From: Pisaster brevispinus
Lineage: Eukaryota > Echinodermata > Asteroidea > Forcipulatida > Asteriidae
DNA length: 64,000 bases
Assembly (NCBI GenBank): GCA_023634235.1
Contig: JAMKCF010000020.1
Location: forward strand, 8,866,001-8,930,000
Direction of reading: 5' to 3'
A program made the position numbers and the translations under genes. Numbering within the stretch: the first letter of the stretch is position 1; every line of letters starts with the position of its first letter. The notes under the pieces are model-generated. The model had not been told where the DNA came from and made no database searches. It worked only from the letters and a program-made list of their open reading frames with translations. This document shows, one piece after another, positions 24,842-36,100 of the stretch.

Positions 24842-25367
24842 AAAAGCACAGTACTTGGGAACTGAAGTGTTTGGATAGACCTACGCACCAAGACTTTCAC
24901 CAGATTAAAACTGATTTTTTTGTTCTCTTACACCTCTTTTGACACCATTATTGACTTTAAGAAATCATGTTTATTTCAAAGAGGCAGTTATATGAACTCT
25001 ACTGCTGACAGCAATTGAGCTTTTACTTGCAGCTTGTCGGTGAAAAGGTCTCGTCATCTTGACTGCACTTTTGTGACTATTTAATTTTAGATGATGAACA
25101 CAGTGACAATTTTATTTTACAGTTATTGAAATAGGGAAAACCTATTATTTGGAGAACTAATATTTGATAATGTTTTTTTCATCGTAATTATTTTGGTCGA
25201 AATTGTTGCCTTTCTTAAAATGATATTTTAGTAAGAACAGTTCTGTCTTTCTCCTGTGGTCTCAGAACTCAACAAGATATAATGTACACTAATGGTGTGA
25301 TTGTACGTCTACAAAGTACTAAATTCGCTGATTTGATTTTTGACTCTTTTTTTTTTTTCAATTGCAG

Positions 25368-25825
25368 TTATCTCTACAAATGGCAGCCTGCTCGGCCCAA
25401 AACACCAGTTTCACTACAAAACCCCATTAGTACCAGCACGGGTGCCCCCCGGGCCCTCTTCCCTAGTCCCCATGCGTTCCCCATTATCGGACGGCAGTGT
25501 ATTCGTGTGCCAATCCCGGTGCACCAGCTCCACCACCCTTACCAGAGCCCGCTGCCTGCGACCGCGCCCCTTGTCAGCACGCCGTCGGGTCGAGAGGCCG
25601 GGCCAACCGTTCTCGGAATACCGTCTACGGCTGGGAGTGTGAGGGTTCCGCACCTTCACAACGTCCTACCGTTCTCTGGTGAAATTCATCGGCCGCCTCT
25701 CTACAGCTTCACGCCGGCTGATTTGGACAACGTGCTGTATGGCTACGTGGGAGCATCAAGGATTCGCCAGGAGCCGTTCTGTGGCTTGAAGTGTGCACTG
25801 ACTGACTTGCGATTCCACGAAACAG
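25368..25825 (+). CDS. Prdm14: Prdm14 exon: proline-rich N-terminus and pre-SET motif
   Basis: The acceptor is a long T tract ending TTGCAG at 25367, and the donor is CAG|GTAAGT at 25826. The exon enters in phase 2 and leaves in phase 1. It encodes about 153 residues. The first 110 or so are rich in Pro, Ser and His and probably disordered. The last 40 include FTPADLDNVLYGY, which matches the FTEEDL...VLYG motif just ahead of the SET domain in vertebrate PRDM14 and is the best family signature in this exon. It is clearly more GC-rich than the introns around it. No Met codon occurs inside the exon. If the acceptor is not used, the frame stays open upstream to ATG 25282, but that reading translates the T tract as consecutive Phe residues, which favours splicing. 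Confidence 0.92.
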
Positions 25826-26277
25826 GTAAGTACCAAGTTATTTCATGTCCCATCAGTAGAATATTAGAGAAGGCATACAATTTCATGATGCTCTTTAGAG
25901 GTGTGTTTGGTTTGGTATTTGAAAGTGAAAACTCGACGTTTCGATCAGTATTCTCTTCAGAAAGTACAATTCTTCCACACTTTTCCCATGACGCATCACA
26001 ACGGCATTCCTTGTGATTGGTTTTTGAAACAGCTCATATCTGACAATTCTCGAACAGTTTCAAATTATATCGACTCATGAGGTGATGGTAAACCAGCGGC
26101 CTTTAGAAGAGCGCATTCCGTCCAATCTTCTAGTTGTCAACAACAACATACCATACAGGTCTGCTACATCATTGGATTTGGACAGACACTTGTCTCAAGC
26201 GAGTGTTCAGGATGCATAATTCAGTGATGGTACAGCACTGCTTTTGAGAAGCATCCAAGAAACATGGAACGAAAAAT

Positions 26278-26497
26278 AACATCATTTGGTGCTGGATATG
26301 TGGCATGGGTGTACCCCTTCCTATATGGTGCATTCATTGGGCTCCGATCCGGAAATCTCAGGAATTCTTTAGAGGAATTTGGAGGGACAAGAGAAAAAGT
26401 GTGTGTTAAAGTATGGCAACAATGTTGTTGGTGTTTTTGTTTTTTGAAGGGGGGGGGGGGGGACATCCTCTGCCACATGTCCGGCATGGTATAAATC
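26278..26497 (+). repeat. Dispersed G-tract repeat, copy 2
   Basis: Direct copy of 23998-24186 (see there), with an additional GGTGCATTCATTGGGCTCCG segment and a 15-base G run near 26448-26462. Confidence 0.75.
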
Positions 26498-27597
26498 AAA
26501 TTTCTTTTTCGTCGCACTCAGCAGGCTACGTATGCCTATAGGAACACCCTTTTCAGAGAGCTCTCATCCGAACCGTAGACTGCCCAGTGACTTACTTAAT
26601 TGCCCTTTCGGATACTTAGCAATTTTAAAATGTTGTTCGCGTTATCAATCTCTGTCATGGAGATTTAGAATGCAATCTTCATTTACTCAAGGTATAGAGC
26701 TTGCCCATTCTGTTGAACGGCAACGTTAACTTATTACACACAATGATAAAAAACCCACCTCCAGCCCCCATCGAAGAGGCACAAAATAAAAGAGAAGGAT
26801 TCACAACACATACTGAGTGGGTTGTTAATGCATGGCTTAAAAAACACTTTATCAAAACTGTCCGCGGTATGCCAAGTCGGTGGGGAATACATCAAGGGGT
26901 TTTGGCCCCGGGGTTAGACGGCACAACACCGGTGCCGGACCACCAGAGCCGCCCGGTGCGTGTCCTCATCTAAAAGAGCAAAATGGCTTTCAAGTGAAGC
27001 GAGAAGATTATGACGTTGGGACGACAATTCGTGTTTTTGTGATTAGAAACTGAACAACTCCCAACCCCTTGGAAGAGTTTAGCCATTGTTGAGGAAGATG
27101 GTAGAGAGGGGTTAGATAGCTGTGGGCATTGTAGTCTAACTCACTGCATCCCATAGGACTCTATGTTCGTCATTTATAACACCAACACGCCAATAATAGA
27201 AGCTGCACTTGTCCGGGTTAAGCCAACCTGGTTCCATCATTATTTATCGTTACTGTCATGTACCGACACGGTTCTTGTTTTTTCACCTCGTGTGTAATTA
27301 ATGGACCTGCTGTTTAAAAACCCTTCTGTGTTCGAAAGAGGAGTTTTTTTTTAACTGTTAAAAACAATTTCGAATTCGCAAACGAAGGGCTCTGTTGTTG
27401 AGAGGGGGGCCATTGTAATCACGCTTTAAAAGCAGTGCGCAAGCGCCGTTTTGTGAAGCAGATGACGTCATACTCAAAGGGGAACGTTGCCTTCAGATTT
27501 GGTGTTTTGGGGCTATAAAAAACGATTGCTTTGAAGTGAATGTGAAAGGAAAGATGTTTTAAAAGTAGAATATAAAGATTCACATATAATTATACAT

Positions 27598-29262
27598 CCC
27601 TTGATATTGTTGTGGTTTTTGTATAATTTCATGACAGAACACGGTCCGCTATTTTGAAGAACCAAATTTTTGACTCCACAAATGGGCTGACCATGTTCCA
27701 CTGGGTGTACATCAAGAGGCAAATTTACTTCTTTTTAAAAAATCAATACTCACTTCTTACTAAACACTGTAGCTGTTTTGTGCATGCACAACTCTTGAAA
27801 AGGATAAGGAGCACTACCAAATTTAAATGGCGCATGGAATTCTTGCCCTAGACCTACCCTCACCAAATTGATAAGTAACCCGTGAATTAACTGGCGCCCT
27901 AAAACATTAATTGAAGTAATAGCCGCATTTGTATTTGGACCCAAATTTTAGAATTTGTTCTTAAACAAAAGTACACATAAACATCAGTCTGAAAAAAATG
28001 TTATGGTTAGTGATAACAAAAAGTGACCCCAACTCATTACAGAAGTAGTTTAGTTTTTTCAGTAAGCGAAATTCGTAAGCCTGTACGGTCATGTCATTTT
28101 AAAAAGGTTCCTCTCTAGTGGTGCCTGACTTAGAGTTTTTTTCAGGAAAAAAATGCTAAGTAATAAACCTGAACATTACAGAGACACTGAACATTACAGC
28201 TAGATAGCTCAGTTGGTAGAGCGCCGGCACATTAATGCGGAGGTCGCAGGTTTAAGTCCCGCACTAGTCAATTGTTCTTTGTTGAACTGAAAATCTTTAT
28301 TTTTATGTCCAAAAAAGCTTCAAAACGGACCTCATTTCCAACAAGAATGGCGACTGTCTGTTGCCCTTGATTTAAGCAAGCAGTCTTAAACGTAGATTAT
28401 GATTACATTACCATAATAATATAAAGACCTCGAAGTTATTGGACCGAACCTTGTGATGAATTGTCTCCGAAATCAAATTAGTTCCTTACCTTGAAACTCA
28501 GAGGGTACTACCCAATTATTTCCAGATAAAACGGTCCGATCTACGAGTGATATGCCAAGCGACACGTTACTAACGCAAATAATGAGTGATGACTTTTACG
28601 CTTAATTAGTACCGTAGGAAATAAGGGCCTAGCCAAAAGATAGTGCAGTGTGTTTCGTGGAGGGGCAAGATGTATGTCTTTAGGTAATTTTTGAGAGTCG
28701 CCTTACAATAATTACACACCCTGAAAAGACACTACCTTCAAATATCTCAACCATTTTCCTGTTTGGAATTGCTCCTCATCCTTTTCAAGAGCTTTTCGTG
28801 CACACAACTGCAGTGTTTTGTAACTAGTGAGTAGTGATTAAATTAACATAAAAACTCGAATGATATTATGTTGTTTTCTGTTTGTTTACTGGAGGTGTTT
28901 GTATTTGAGTAAAAAGTTATAAACCACATCTTTTGTTTTGATCAATTTTATCAACGTATTTTTGAATGATGTTTTTATTATTCTTATATATTATATATAT
29001 ATATATATTTTAATGACCAAGGGCTTGTGGAAGACGCATCTTTTTGATGAGTTTTGTACTTTACTGGACTACTCCTGGTCAAGATGTTGTTATTGTCCAA
29101 AGATTGAAAATAAATGAATACAATGAGTAAATAAATTTGCCTCTTGAAATGCAACAAGCGGAAGATACGATCTTCCATTTTGTGGAGTAAAAATATTGTT
29201 ACCAAATAGCGGACCATGTTCTAACATGAAAACCACACAAATTACAAAAAATACACAATTTT
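27598..29262. mobile_element. 1.66-kb unit bounded by inverted repeats
   Basis: Left arm 27598-27732 and right arm 29122-29262 are inverted copies. Left has CGGTCCGCTATTTTG, GACTCCACAAA and ATCAAGAGGCAAATTTACTT; the right arm reads on the minus strand TGGTCCGCTATTTGG, TTACTCCACAAAATGG and TTCAAGAGGCAAATTTATTT. Arms are about 75-80 percent alike by eye. The interior has no transposase-like frame and includes the tRNA-like sequence at 28198. It could be an internally deleted element or two independent copies in opposite orientation. Confidence 0.5.
28198..28270 (+). pseudogene. tRNA-like sequence (degenerate tRNA or SINE head)
   Basis: Box A TAGCTCAGTTGGTAGAGC and box B GGTTTAAGTCC are well placed. 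The D arm pairs (GCTC/GAGC). The T arm GCAGG/CCCGC has one mismatch. The acceptor arm AGCTAGA/ACTAGTC pairs in the middle only. The anticodon stem (CCGGC/TGCGG) fails at two positions and the loop lacks U33, so it is probably not a working tRNA. No CCA, no intron. The box-A region most resembles tRNA-Ala/Ile-type genes. Confidence 0.5.
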
Positions 29263-31315
29263 AAAAGATATTTATTTGAGTCATTATACTATATTTTTGA
29301 AATGTCTTTCCAACCATTCGTTTCACTACAAACGCTTTTTATAGCCCAAGGCGCACAACCCAAATGCAATGCACCCCGGGGATGCCAGTGTTTGCATTCA
29401 ATTAGGCGTTTGCCACTTATTCAGCTGAACAGGCCTTCGTCTTGTTCCTTGAACTCAATAGCAGTAATAAATAATGATCTTCCTTATATCAAAAATGGCT
29501 GAGACTATTTTGGCCTTCTTACCTCGTTCTGTTTACATTGAGAAAGAATATAGCAACGTCTCCACCGTGACGTCAGTTTAACTGCATTTTCATTGCCAAC
29601 TTGTTTTTAATACTACACTGACTTTTCCTTTAGTGTTTTTGCATTTGCTGCCCCACACCTTTCCTCTTCCCTTTTGTCCCCCATCTTCTTGAACTGTTTC
29701 TCAGTGAAATCCTGGGTCAAATTTTCATGAAGTTGTAAGCACACAAATTTGTTAACCACAGAAAAATCTTGCTTAGAACAGACAGGGTAACCAACAAGTT
29801 TGCATCGTTTCGACTGGAGCCCCACTCATTTTTGCATAGCAAAGACTTTGCTAAGCAGTGTTTTTTTTTTCCTAAACTTTATGAGTTTGTGCCCTGATGA
29901 CATGACCCCAGAAGTGTTTCCGTTTTGAAGTAAACCACCCCTTCCGCCATGAGTTAACTATGCTTGAATCAGTCCAACTTATACAAATTATTGTAGCGTA
30001 GAAATGTTGAGTAACAACCGCATTTTCAAAACACGCAAGTATTAAACTAACGGCGTAAAAAGATAAAATTTTAGAGGCACAAAGAGGTTCTTTGGGGCAC
30101 TTCCGGCGAATAATAACTAATTTAAGCGACCATAATCTCAAATGCCTTCGTGACCGGCCCGTAGAGCTGCCATTCTCCCTGATTCTGCAGAAAGTTCCCT
30201 GAACTTCAACCAGTCTTTCCATGTTCTGATGAACACATTTGAAAATCTCCCCGATTACGGAAATTTTGTACCCCATTTCGTTGAATGTAAACTCTAAACT
30301 CCTCCCTGGTTGTTGATTGCAAGATGCAAATGTTGGCAGCTCTATACCGCCGCCCCATATTTGTTCCTGATTCATATTTTAAGCCCATTCGTCTTGCATG
30401 CAAACTAGGCTTTTTGAATCATATCAGTCTTCGAGATGCTTTGAAAGTACCCATGGTTTGTTTTCCTTGCAAGGATGCGTTTCCCTGAATTTGTAGCCAT
30501 TGCTCCGAGCTGTTCATTTCGCAGTTGACGATTAATGTCCCCCAAAAGATGTTTGCAAATTACCTCAACAGGTGGTTAAAGGGGACTGACAATAGCCAAG
30601 CCCCCACTTACACATGTTAGGGATGAGGCGGACAATGGGGGTATGGGTATACAGTTAATGACAAACAAACCCCTGGGGCTGAGCGAGTTAAGAGCACCAT
30701 AAAGAACCCATTCAGAACACGAAAATACTCCCAGAAATCATTTTAGGGACAGAAGCACCCGGTTCAAAGAGAAAAAGGCGAAGAATAAACCCTTAAAAGA
30801 ATCACCACTTAAGGGTTGTTAGCGCTTTGGTAAACAGTTTTTAAGGAGGTAGTTGCATCTTTTATTCTTTGGGAGTTTGTCAGATAAGTGCGGGTTTAAC
30901 TGGCGGCATGGTAAGGTGTTTAAAAAAGTGAATGGTAAACAGGCCATAGTGAAGGGCGATTGCACCATGTTTAGAATTGAAATTGGATTATTAGGATCGT
31001 GTTTAAAATCACGGGAGAACATAGAACATAGAAGAACTGGGGTTAGTGTGTTTGTTCTTCGCTTGTGTTTCTTTTACCCGAAGCTAAAACGAACTGGTGG
31101 AACTGTTATGAAAAGGGTGCACTTGTACGGGGTCGCATGCCTGTTGCTTCCCCCCTTTTTTAAAACAAGTTCCCCGTACAAAACGTGAAAACCACACGTA
31201 TAGGCCCTTTCGGCTTCTTGAAGGCCTTTGTCGACACCTACAATTCTGTTTCTTTGCATCAGTCGTCATCATCATTAATTTTTTGTCAACCCGGGCTCCA
31301 GTGTGTCACTGGAAT

Positions 31316-31392
31316 TTGGGAGTGGGTAGTGGTGGGGGTGTGTGTGTGTGTGTGGGGGACCCTCACATTTCGCACTGGGGCGGGGGTGGGGT
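31316..31392 (+). other. G-rich tract with TG repeat
   Basis: GGGAGTGGGTAGTGGTGGGGG, a (GT)8-like run, then GGGGGACCC and GGGGCGGGGGTGGGGTGG: several runs of three or more G that could form G-quadruplexes on the + strand. Confidence 0.65.
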
Positions 31393-31640
31393 GGCCCGTT
31401 ACCCACTTTCATCAGCACATGTGTTGTGTCGAATCAACGCTTCCTTGTTCAAGGTTCAAGGTTAATTTATTTTCCACAGTATCAAAAAAGAAGAAGACAG
31501 TATCACTCTAACGAGATCAGTACAAAGAATACAACTTTACAGTATAAGTATCAAGAACTAAAACACTGCAAAGGGACCCATTTTAGAAGAAGAGCTTTTA
31601 GGAAATGGTCCCTAAAGACAATGACAGTAAGCTAGTTTCA

Positions 31641-31860
31641 TATTGGACATTCACATAGGTCTGTACAGCAAATGTCTTCTTTACTTTTTTCGATTTTGGA
31701 CATTGGACATTCGCATGGGCTGTACAGCGAATGTCAACTTTGCTTTTTTCGATATCGGACATTGGACATTCACATAGGTTTGTACAGTGAATGTTTACTT
31801 TGCTTTTTCGATATTGGACATTGAACGTTTACAATGGTTTTTACAGTCAATGTCTACCTT
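31641..31860 (+). repeat. 62-bp tandem repeat with hairpin in each unit
   Basis: Nearly four units. Each holds the inverted arms GGACATTC...GAATGTC around ACATAGGTTTGTACAG, followed by AACTTTGCTTTTTTCGATAT. The fourth unit is degenerate. Unit length is about 60-62 bases. Confidence 0.85.
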
Positions 31861-32246
31861 AAGACATGCAATTGTATTGAGACAGATAATACTAATTAGG
31901 TAAACCAATGAGGTTCACTTACCTATAGGCCTATCATAAAAAGACTTAGGGGCCATTTAACAAACAATTCGAAATTGTAGGTGGTTGTGTAAAAAAAACT
32001 AACTGAAAACCGAAGTTCGGTTTATAATTCAAACAATAGAAAAAAACACACATTTGTATGGTTTAAAACGCCCGATTGTATGTAATGTCTGTGCTTTTTA
32101 TTGTTATCGGTCAACCTTGTTTCGATAGCCAGCCTCCGTGCCTGATGGGAAGGGGAGGTGGCAAACATTTCCTCTTCTGTTTCAACTACAAAGTTGCATG
32201 CTTATTCCCTTATCAATCATTGATGATGTCAATTTGATTTTTTCAG

Positions 32247-32399
32247 ATAGGAGAGGTAAATCAGCCTTTGCTCTACCGCCCTCATCGGACGACGCTGGGA
32301 AAAGCGACCGAGAGGCAACTGACAGTGAGAGGGCGCCTTCTGAGAAGGCCACTCCTCGACGGCCGTCATTGGACATCGAGGCCGTCAGTCACCCCGAAG
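32247..32399 (+). CDS. Prdm14: Prdm14 exon: charged linker before SET
   Basis: The acceptor TTTTTTCAG ends at 32246; the donor is AAG|GTAGCA at 32400, a weaker match to consensus. Entry and exit are both phase 1. The exon encodes about 51 residues rich in Ser, Asp, Glu, Arg and Lys, ending VSHPEG. The HPEG end aligns with the LPEG that opens the PR/SET domain in vertebrate PRDM14. The rest is a low-complexity linker I cannot align to vertebrate sequence. Its place is fixed by phase: G from the previous exon plus AT gives Asp, and the final G joins GT of the next exon to give Gly. Confidence 0.88.
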
Positions 32400-32968
32400 G
32401 TAGCAAATTTCTCATTAAAAAGGTGTTTTGTTCGACCACAAGAAAATAATTTATTTGCGTAAAATTGATTTTATACAGCAGAAAGTAGAGAGGCACTTTT
32501 CAACATTTAAGTTGAATCTTTACCGACTCTTAAATTTGCTCAGCCTAACAGGTCTCATCCAAAACCGCTGGGAAGGGCTGGTGAGCTTGTACACACTATT
32601 CTTGTTCAAGATATAGTGGTGCATGATGGGAACGATTGTACTGCCATAGGTGCATTGCGGACATTCACAACTAAACAGTGTGTGCACATGATATGATAAT
32701 GGAGTCTCCATGGTTATGTAATGATCATTTTAAAACCAAATTGCAAGAAGACTGCCGTGATCAAGCCCTGTTCTTTGTTCAAGGCAAAGAATGACAATAA
32801 ATATTTGCAATGGATTTGCACAATAGAGCTACATTATTATTAATAGTCGAATCTTTCTAAAACGGTGAGAGGCGACCATTGGTTACTGCCATGTGCAATA
32901 CACATTGCCCCGCAAATCAACTGATACTTTGTACTAAGGAAAAACACTTGTCTCTCTGTGTTCTGTAG
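32400..32968 (+). other. Prdm14 intron 3 (0.57 kb)
   Basis: Smallest intron. Donor GTAGCA is weak, acceptor is CTGTAG after a TCTCTCTGTG tract. No repeat or other element recognised. Confidence 0.88.
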
Positions 32969-33129
32969 GTATTTCTATAACAAAGACTGTCGTTGGTGGC
33001 GCACCTCACTATAGCGTGTTCTGCCAAAGCACCATGATCCCCAAGGGTTCGCGCTTTGGTCCATTCACTGGTCGCATCATCCACCCTAGTGAGATAAAGA
33101 ATAATGACGACACCAGCTTCATGTGGGAG
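32969..33129 (+). CDS. Prdm14: Prdm14 exon: N-terminal half of PR/SET domain
   Basis: The acceptor CTGTAG ends at 32968; the donor is GAG|GTAATT at 33130. Entry is phase 1, exit phase 0. It encodes about 54 residues carrying the PR-domain motifs PHYSVFC, IPKGSRFGPFTG, IHPSEIK and SFMWE. These align residue for residue with the human PRDM14 stretch around VPHFGVFC, KGVRFGPFQG and NSVMWE. PRDM SET domains share the SET fold; PRDM14 is generally treated as lacking strong methyltransferase activity and instead uses this domain to bind CBFA2T/ETO corepressors. The exon is short and flanked by a 0.57-kb upstream intron, the smallest in the gene. Confidence 0.96.
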
Positions 33130-36100
33130 GTAATTATTTGTAACTGTTTCTTATTTTGTCTCACGCGATTATGTTTGAATATTAATAGATTGTGTGTAGG
33201 CCTAATGTTGTCAAATTGAAGAACATTTTAAAAACTCCTTCTTTGCATGGAATATGCATGTCCATACGATACCCAAAAAAAGACAACTCGGTCGTTGTTA
33301 CCAACAATCACAAGGCGAAAATAGAGTTATTATTATTTGGTTTGCGAATGTTAATGTTCCCGAAGGCCACTGCACTTTTTTTCCCTGCTCAAGTTACCGG
33401 TGTTTTTATATAACTTGGCGGGACAAACGGTGGCGCTGTTTAGTTCTGGCCATCTCGTTGCATACTTTTGTACGCAGCAAACGTTTTTGACGCTGTTGGA
33501 GTGGCCACGGTTGAGCACAAGAGGGCTCGTCACACGCCTGCCGCAGCGATACAACGCGCGTGCACACATGACCGCGGAAATCAAAACCGCTTGATATGAT
33601 AATGCTATAAATAACGCCCTGTCACCCGCTCCACGGCGCACTTAAGGCGAGCAAATTCGCGTGAAAATACACGGGACTAGAGGTACGACATGACTGCGCG
33701 GTATCCGTCATTTAAAAAAAAAAAGAAGAGCGAGTGGCTTCACGGAGGACCCGGTCATGGGTAACAGCCACCCGAAGCACGCGGCGAACGGGTCCCACGG
33801 CGTGCGGCAGTGCTCATAAAAAATGCACCGCTAGAAAAATAATCCGGTAATCACTCAAGGACGAAATGAACGGGAAGAGATAGGTCGAGGGACGAGGAAG
33901 AGTGAGGGTTTGCCCTGGCATTGACATTAGAGTATCCTCGAGTTAGGAGTATTGCGTCTACGTGTTCGGAACACGCATGAGTATGACAGTAAAGATTGGA
34001 AAGAATCTCAATAAATCTCAAACCCTCTCAAACTTTGCCCGCCGTTTATTCTTAGAGGTTATTATACTGGGTCTGAAAGCTGACTGATTATGAAGCTCAT
34101 AGTAGAAACATTGCTTCGGTTAAGTATTTCCCAATGAATACATATTCGAAAAAACTGTATCTGAAAACCTTAAAAGACGCAACAGTTGATTTCAGATGTT
34201 ACAACCAAAATATTTAAAGGACAACGTGTTTACACATTGAAAAATGCGTATGGATTTTCACTATTTCTACTGACTAACGGAGTAAGCCCAAATTTTCACA
34301 GGCTTGTTATTTAATTTATATGGTTAAAAGACAGTCAGCAACTATTTTGTCAGCTCTACCAATACCTTTAAGAGACACAGATTTGTTGTTTACTATGGAC
34401 TTTTAACCTCAGCGTGCCGGCTTCATGAGTTGCCTACCCAGTCTTGGTACAGACCAATACTTATATGAGCTTGTAGTGTTAACTGTAACCAATGCTAATA
34501 CTTTCCAGTCGAGTATTAAGTGGCCCCTACTGCCGAGTACTAGGGTGGCCGAGTAGTACTCAAGGTGGAGTACTTTGGCCACCGAGTGAACGAGTACAAT
34601 TGTCCAAATATTCTGATATCCGAATACCAAGTCCACCCTGTACCTCAAAATGTACCTCGAAATTGTGTGTTTTTCCTTTTACTTCGTAAACTTACACGGT
34701 CCGCCTTTTTGTAGAACACATTTGTTGATAAGTTACTGAATATTTTAATAAATGTGCGGTAAAAAAGAGTTTAATTATCCATTTTTCGGCAGTCTCCGCC
34801 TCCTACCAGATCTCAATTCCTTATAAAATTCATGTCATGGGTTTGAGTTATTAATTTTAAATATAATTCGTTAATTAAAATTCATTTTCTTTTATTTCTC
34901 ATCTTCTCCCCTAGAAAATACATTTTTGTCACATTTTTCGTCGACGATGAAGCCACAGTGCTTAATTTTCATAGATCTGCTTTATGGAAGTTCACTGTAA
35001 ACAGCTTGTATTAGCTGTAAATTACTTTTTTTCAAAAAAGAATTTTAAAATAAAAACTTTAGAAACCACGACAGCAGTCAAGGCATGTACACAAGTTCAA
35101 ATGTTACTTCCCACAGCATTCACATAGGTCGTTTGAAAGTCACTTGATGTTTTGTAACCAATTCAAGCGCATTATCAATATTGGGTTGATTTAAGTCGAT
35201 TGGATTGGCCTGGGAATCTGTAAGATTCAGCGGGACACCAGTCATAACGGTATACAATGACACATTTTGGCTGGGAATCTTTTCCTGGTGATTGTATTGT
35301 TTTATGCTTTAGCAGCTTAATATTGGTCATTTTGTGTATTTAATTTGCATAAAGAATGTATTATGTTTGGATTCTTCCCGTGGCTTTTCTTTAGTATTAG
35401 ATAGTTTGGACTTCTTATGTTTTCACTGAAAGCTGTTTATAAACGAATGTTGTAGGCCTATCAGCCTCATGCCACGTCGCGTTCCTGGTTCGCAAAAGAG
35501 CTAGCAACGCTGAATCTAATCCAACCCAAAACAGGGATCAGACTATTTATTTGACCTTCAGGTTTCGATTTGGGAATGTTCATTTGAGTTGCAAAAACAA
35601 TAAAGGTATGTGCTCTCTAACATGCAGTATGCTAAAATAACAAGACGGAGACTAGCAGTTATCTCGTGCACGGGAGCTCCCCCTATCCCTACACACATAC
35701 ACGACACCTGGTTCGGCCCTAGCAAAAGCACCTATTCATGCGGAAAATATAGCTTTTAAATTTAATTTATTCAGTTTGAATAAATAGATCATCGAAGGAC
35801 TCATAAAGGAAATGAAGTAATTTAGAGTGCTTGATATCGTCAGTAACATCTGGAGTGAGGCATCGTTTAGGGCAAAACGACCGGAGCTCCGGTCTGTAAC
35901 GAGCGGTCCTCTGGCAATGAATCACGGCGGATTATGACCGACCTAACACCCATGACAGGGGAAATGTTCTCGTAGGGTTCAAATCGTGACGAAGGTTTAC
36001 TTGGAGAAAAGCAATAAGCAGTATGCAGAACCGTTGGGTTGTTAGTCAAGCGGAAATCATTATAGGAATTATTTTTTTGATGAGGGTGATGATGTCACAC

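Larger units (their letters stand above)
10546..25367 (+). other. Proposed intron 1 of Prdm14 (14.8 kb)
   Basis: Donor GTAAGA, acceptor TTGCAG. Contents: SINE-like copy 11880-12050, G-quadruplex-type tract 13201-13240, tandem repeat 13961-14384, inverted-repeat elements near 15757-15974, 16180-16345, 16858-16951, 18351-18504 and 21813-21998, GGGTCA-family copies at 19885-20012, 21646-21809 and 24611-24841, and a G-tract repeat at 23998-24186. The remaining stretches (10566-11879, 12051-13200, 13241-13960, 14385-15756, 16952-18350, 18505-19884, 20013-21645, 22010-23997) show no recognisable gene or element. GC-rich patches lie at 15000-15130, 17800-17950, 19200-19320 and 22470-22570. Confidence 0.45.
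25826..32246 (+). other. Prdm14 intron 2 (6.4 kb)
   Basis: Donor GTAAGT, acceptor TTTTCAG. Contents: G-tract repeat 26278-26497, a large inverted-repeat pair 27598-27732 / 29122-29262, a tRNA-like sequence 28198-28270, a G-rich tract 31316-31392 and a hairpin tandem repeat 31641-31860. A minus-strand open frame at 29872-30375 (167 codons) has no recognisable domain. I see nothing else in 26500-27597, 29263-31315 or 31861-32246. Confidence 0.85.

Noticed and set aside
25282..25367. Start of the N-terminal exon at ATG 25282 without splicing
   Set aside because: It would translate a polypyrimidine tract and acceptor as protein; kept only as an alternative start.
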